The notes beneath the pieces are model-generated. The model did no database searches and was not told the DNA's origin. It saw only the letters and a program-made list of their open reading frames with translations. Source: Lentibacillus salicampi (GTDB taxonomy: Bacteria > Bacillota > Bacilli > Bacillales > Amphibacillaceae). From it: DNA of 64,000 nt. The translations under genes and the position numbers were made by a program. The stretch is taken from the NCBI RefSeq assembly GCF_004565465.1, contig NZ_SRHY01000004.1, positions 62,001-126,000 on the forward strand, read 5' to 3'. Shown here one piece after another: positions 61,692 through 64,000 of this stretch; the first letter of the stretch is position 1, and each line of letters opens with the position of its first letter.

Positions 61692-62672
61692 ATGCAAAAT
61701 GAAAATACAATTATTGTGGGCGGCGGACCTTGTGGCATGGCATGTGCCATCGATCTTCAGGAGCGTGGGATTAACCCATTAATCATCGAAAAGGAGAATG
61801 TCGTCAACACTATTTACAATTTTCCGACCCATCAAACATTTTTCAGTTCAAGTGATAAGCTTGAGATTGGGGGCGTCCCTTTCATAACCGAAAAGCAAAA
61901 ACCGGTTCGTAACCAAGCCCTGTCTTATTACAGGGAAGTCAGCAGCCGAAAAAACCTAAGAGTACATACGTTTGAAAAAGTTACCAGTATCACCTCTACT
62001 GACGAAAAATTTAAAACGGTTGAAAGCCAAAACAAATATGGGCAAAAACAAACCTATTCAGCAGAAAATATCATCATTGCAACTGGTTATTATGACCAGC
62101 CAAATAAGATGAACATTCCCGGGGAAGAGCTGCCAAAGGTCATGCATTATTTTAAAGAGGCTCACCCATTCTACAATAAAAATGTAGTTGTGATCGGCGG
62201 GAAAAATTCTGCGGTTGATGCAACACTTGAGCTTCATAAGGCAGGAGCAAACATTACTGTACTATACCGTGGGGAACAGTATTCCAAAAGTATAAAACCC
62301 TGGATTTTGCCGGAATTTGATTCACTTGTCCGTAAAGAAATTGTTAAAATGGCGTTCAATGCGCGAGTCGAAGAAATTACCGCCGATAAAGTTATTTATA
62401 CGGTTGGAAACGAAACCAGGGAAGCCGCTAATGACTTTGTATTTGCCATGACCGGTTATAAGCCTGACCTTCAATTTATGAAAATGGCGGGGGTCCTGAC
62501 TGATGAAAACAGCGGCCGTCCATATTTTGAACCGGAAACGATGGAAACAAACGTACCTGGAATTTATGTAGCGGGTGTCGTCGCGGCAGGTTACAATAAC
62601 AATGAAATATTCATTGAAAACGGTCGTTACCATGGCGAAACAATCGCCAGGGCCATTACATCGAAAGGGTAA
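61692..62672 (+). CDS. ypdA: Bacillithiol disulfide reductase YpdA
   Basis: FAD/NADPH-dependent reductase that recycles oxidised bacillithiol, 326 aa. The FAD motif is IIVGGGPCGMAC, with the family's conserved cysteine in GPCG; the second Rossmann motif is VVIGGKNSAVDA, and YVAGVVAAG closes the FAD site. ATG 61692 follows AAGGAAG at eight bases; GTG 61683 is in frame. It is located after gudB, as in B. subtilis. Confidence 0.94.
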   Translation: MQNENTIIVGGGPCGMACAIDLQERGINPLIIEKENVVNTIYNFPTHQTFFSSSDKLEIGGVPFITEKQKPVRNQALSYYREVSSRKNLRVHTFEKVTSITSTDEKFKTVESQNKYGQKQTYSAENIIIATGYYDQPNKMNIPGEELPKVMHYFKEAHPFYNKNVVVIGGKNSAVDATLELHKAGANITVLYRGEQYSKSIKPWILPEFDSLVRKEIVKMAFNARVEEITADKVIYTVGNETREAANDFVFAMTGYKPDLQFMKMAGVLTDENSGRPYFEPETMETNVPGIYVAGVVAAGYNNNEIFIENGRYHGETIARAITSKG

Positions 62673-62735
62673 CAGCCCGGATGGAGCTGTTTCCCTTTCT
62701 TCGTAATAAGCGATAAAATCTGCTTGGCTATTTAT

Positions 62736-63707
62736 TTAATTATTTTTCTCAAAAAGGTCCTTTAACTTTGCTGCATCTTTTGTGGTTTCCAGGGTGATCA
62801 GTAATTTAAGCCTTGCTTTTGGGCCGGTTAATCCGTTGGCCAAAATGACGCCCATTTCTTTTAGTTGTTTTCCGCCCCCATCATAACCGTATGTGGGCTG
62901 CACAATACCCTGATAACATCTCGACACCAATATAACAGGTATTTGATCATCCAAAAATTGTTTCAGAGATGACAATGCTTGTTTTGGCAAATTTCCCTGG
63001 CCAAATCCTTCCAATACCAGTCCTTCCGGTTTTAACTGGCGAATAGCGTCAAAAATTTCCCCATTCATACCCGCATATGCCTTTAGCAAAAAAACATTGT
63101 GAGTAATTTGGTTTACAGGCAGGGTGTTCCTTGCCAAAATGGTATGATGGAAGATGATGGATTCTTTTGTAATAATGCCAATTGGTCCATATTGTGGACT
63201 TTGAAATGTAGCTACGTTACTTGTTGACGTTTTCGTGACATTCTGTGCCGTATGGATTTCATCATTCATGACGACTAATACACCTTTATCCCAGGCTTCA
63301 TCACTTGTTGCCGTTCTTAACGAACTGATGAGGTTGTAAAGGGCGTCAGAGCCAATTTCATTTGTCGACCTCATTGCACCGGTAATGATAACCGGTTTAT
63401 CGGTTTCTAAAATCAGATCAAGGAAATATGCCGTTTCTTCCAGTGTATCCGTTCCATGTGTGATCACGAAACCATCATAGTCATTCATCTTTTCCTGAAT
63501 AGTAGTCGCCAGTTGCAGCATGTGCTGTGGTGTGATCTGCGGCGATGGAACTGAAAACGGCGTGATTTCATCAGCATGTGCATAATGCTCAAACTGATAT
63601 GATAAACCTGACAATGGGTGCTTATTTGTTGTCGTCACTTCTCCTGTTTGCTTGTTTTCCAACATTGATATCGTTCCGCCAGTATGAATAATGAGTATAC
63701 GTTTCAA
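62736..63707 (-). CDS. ansA: L-asparaginase (type I)
   Basis: Hydrolyses asparagine to aspartate and ammonia. It has 323 aa and no signal peptide, so it is cytoplasmic. Catalytic motifs are HTGGTISM (first Thr) and VITHGTDTLEETA (second Thr, Asp), with ITGAMRSTNEIGSD and VLEGFGQGNLP as family blocks. The start is TTG 63707 behind AAAGGTGA; the GTG at 63716 would have no spacing. It converges with ypdA. Confidence 0.92.
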   Translation of the reverse strand: MKRILIIHTGGTISMLENKQTGEVTTTNKHPLSGLSYQFEHYAHADEITPFSVPSPQITPQHMLQLATTIQEKMNDYDGFVITHGTDTLEETAYFLDLILETDKPVIITGAMRSTNEIGSDALYNLISSLRTATSDEAWDKGVLVVMNDEIHTAQNVTKTSTSNVATFQSPQYGPIGIITKESIIFHHTILARNTLPVNQITHNVFLLKAYAGMNGEIFDAIRQLKPEGLVLEGFGQGNLPKQALSSLKQFLDDQIPVILVSRCYQGIVQPTYGYDGGGKQLKEMGVILANGLTGPKARLKLLITLETTKDAAKLKDLFEKNN

Positions 63708-63756
63708 AATAATCACCTTTCTTGCTCGTTATTTTCATTTTCATAGCATCATGATA

Positions 63757-63860
63757 TGATAAAGTGAAACTTATCGGCATATATGGACAGTCAGTCACCG
63801 TTCTCCGGCGGGTTGATTACTGGCCGTTATATCCGGGAAATGTGAAACTTCATTCTCCCA
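63757..63860 (+). repeat. Dispersed hairpin repeat, family A, copy 3 (partial)
   Basis: Starts GATAAAGTGAAACTTATCGGC, lacking the first hairpin, then TGGACAGT, CTCCGGCGGG and ACTGGCCGTTATATCCGGGA, and a second GTGAAACTTCATTC. It lies upstream of ansA in a 290-bp gene-free end of the window. Nothing further is recognised up to 64000. Confidence 0.65.
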
Positions 63861-64000
63861 ATGTTCATAAGGAACAAATGCTTAGAACGCAACTTCCTGT
63901 GCGGACGCCCTCCGAGACTTACATTGGACCGATGGTTTTCTTTGCAGTATCCTTTAGAACTTGAAGCGAGGAGAATCCGCTCAGTTAAGGCGCGATAATT

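Overview
The window reads as a continuous stretch of chromosome from a low-GC, endospore-forming member of the Bacillaceae. Gene order follows Bacillus subtilis closely: yqjA, yqjE, polY1, rnz, namA, yqjN, yqjP, polY2, yqkF, nudF, yqxK, spoIIM, fur, yqzK, xerD, deoB, punA, dacF, spoIIA operon, spoVA genes, lysA, ppiB, ribT, scpAB, dacB-spmAB, rluB, resABCDE, sigX-rsiX, fer, ypbB-recQ-ypbD, mecB, gudB, ypdA, ansA. Several multi-copy, non-coding palindromic repeats resemble those I associate with the halophilic group (Lentibacillus, Virgibacillus, Oceanobacillus). That genus-level placement is inference. I see no rRNA, tRNA, CRISPR array, prophage or intact insertion sequence.

Layout. Positions 1-3.4 kb: an ArAE-type membrane protein, a 45-residue Prli42-like miniprotein on the minus strand, and the YqjE peptidase. 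Positions 3.4-10.3 kb: a membrane/DUF4129/DUF4350/MoxR/DUF58 operon, with a convergent SpoIIM-like gene and then an RDD gene. This is a widely conserved module without an established function. Positions 10.3-11.1 kb: a HEPN/MNT pair. Positions 11.2-20.7 kb: two Y-family DNA polymerases, the second behind a clear SOS box, flanking rnz, namA, an aldehyde dehydrogenase, a phosphodiesterase and two hydrolases. Positions 20.8-25.1 kb: an aldo-keto reductase, nudF, endonuclease Q, spoIIM and fur with a Fur-box-like site. Positions 25.3-30.1 kb: yqzK-xerD and the nucleoside-salvage genes deoB-punA-pdp.

Positions 30.1-36.9 kb hold forespore genes: dacF with a sigma-F-like promoter, spoIIAA-spoIIAB-sigF, a SpoIIP-family gene, and spoVAA-spoVAB-spoVAF without spoVAC/AD/AE between them. 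Positions 37-41.9 kb: lysA, ppiB, a small M50-like protease, ribT, a 25-residue YjcZ-type sporulation peptide and scpAB. Positions 42-44.3 kb: dacB-spmA-spmB behind a sigma-E-like promoter. Positions 45-51.7 kb: rluB and the resABC cytochrome c maturation genes with the ResDE two-component system. Positions 51.8-53.1 kb: a cobalamin riboswitch with its own terminator, a transcobalamin-like lipoprotein and an ECF S component, together a compact vitamin B12 uptake unit. Positions 53.3-64 kb: sigX-rsiX with an autoregulatory-type promoter, ferredoxin, ypbB-recQ, a CPBP protease, mecB, gudB (without the inactivating duplication of B. subtilis 168), ypdA and ansA.

The most unusual content is non-coding. 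There are two copies of a roughly 490-510 bp element whose core is inverted relative to its flanks. There are three copies of a hairpin repeat whose stem covaries. There are two copies of a MITE-like element, one of which supplies the end of the nudF reading frame.
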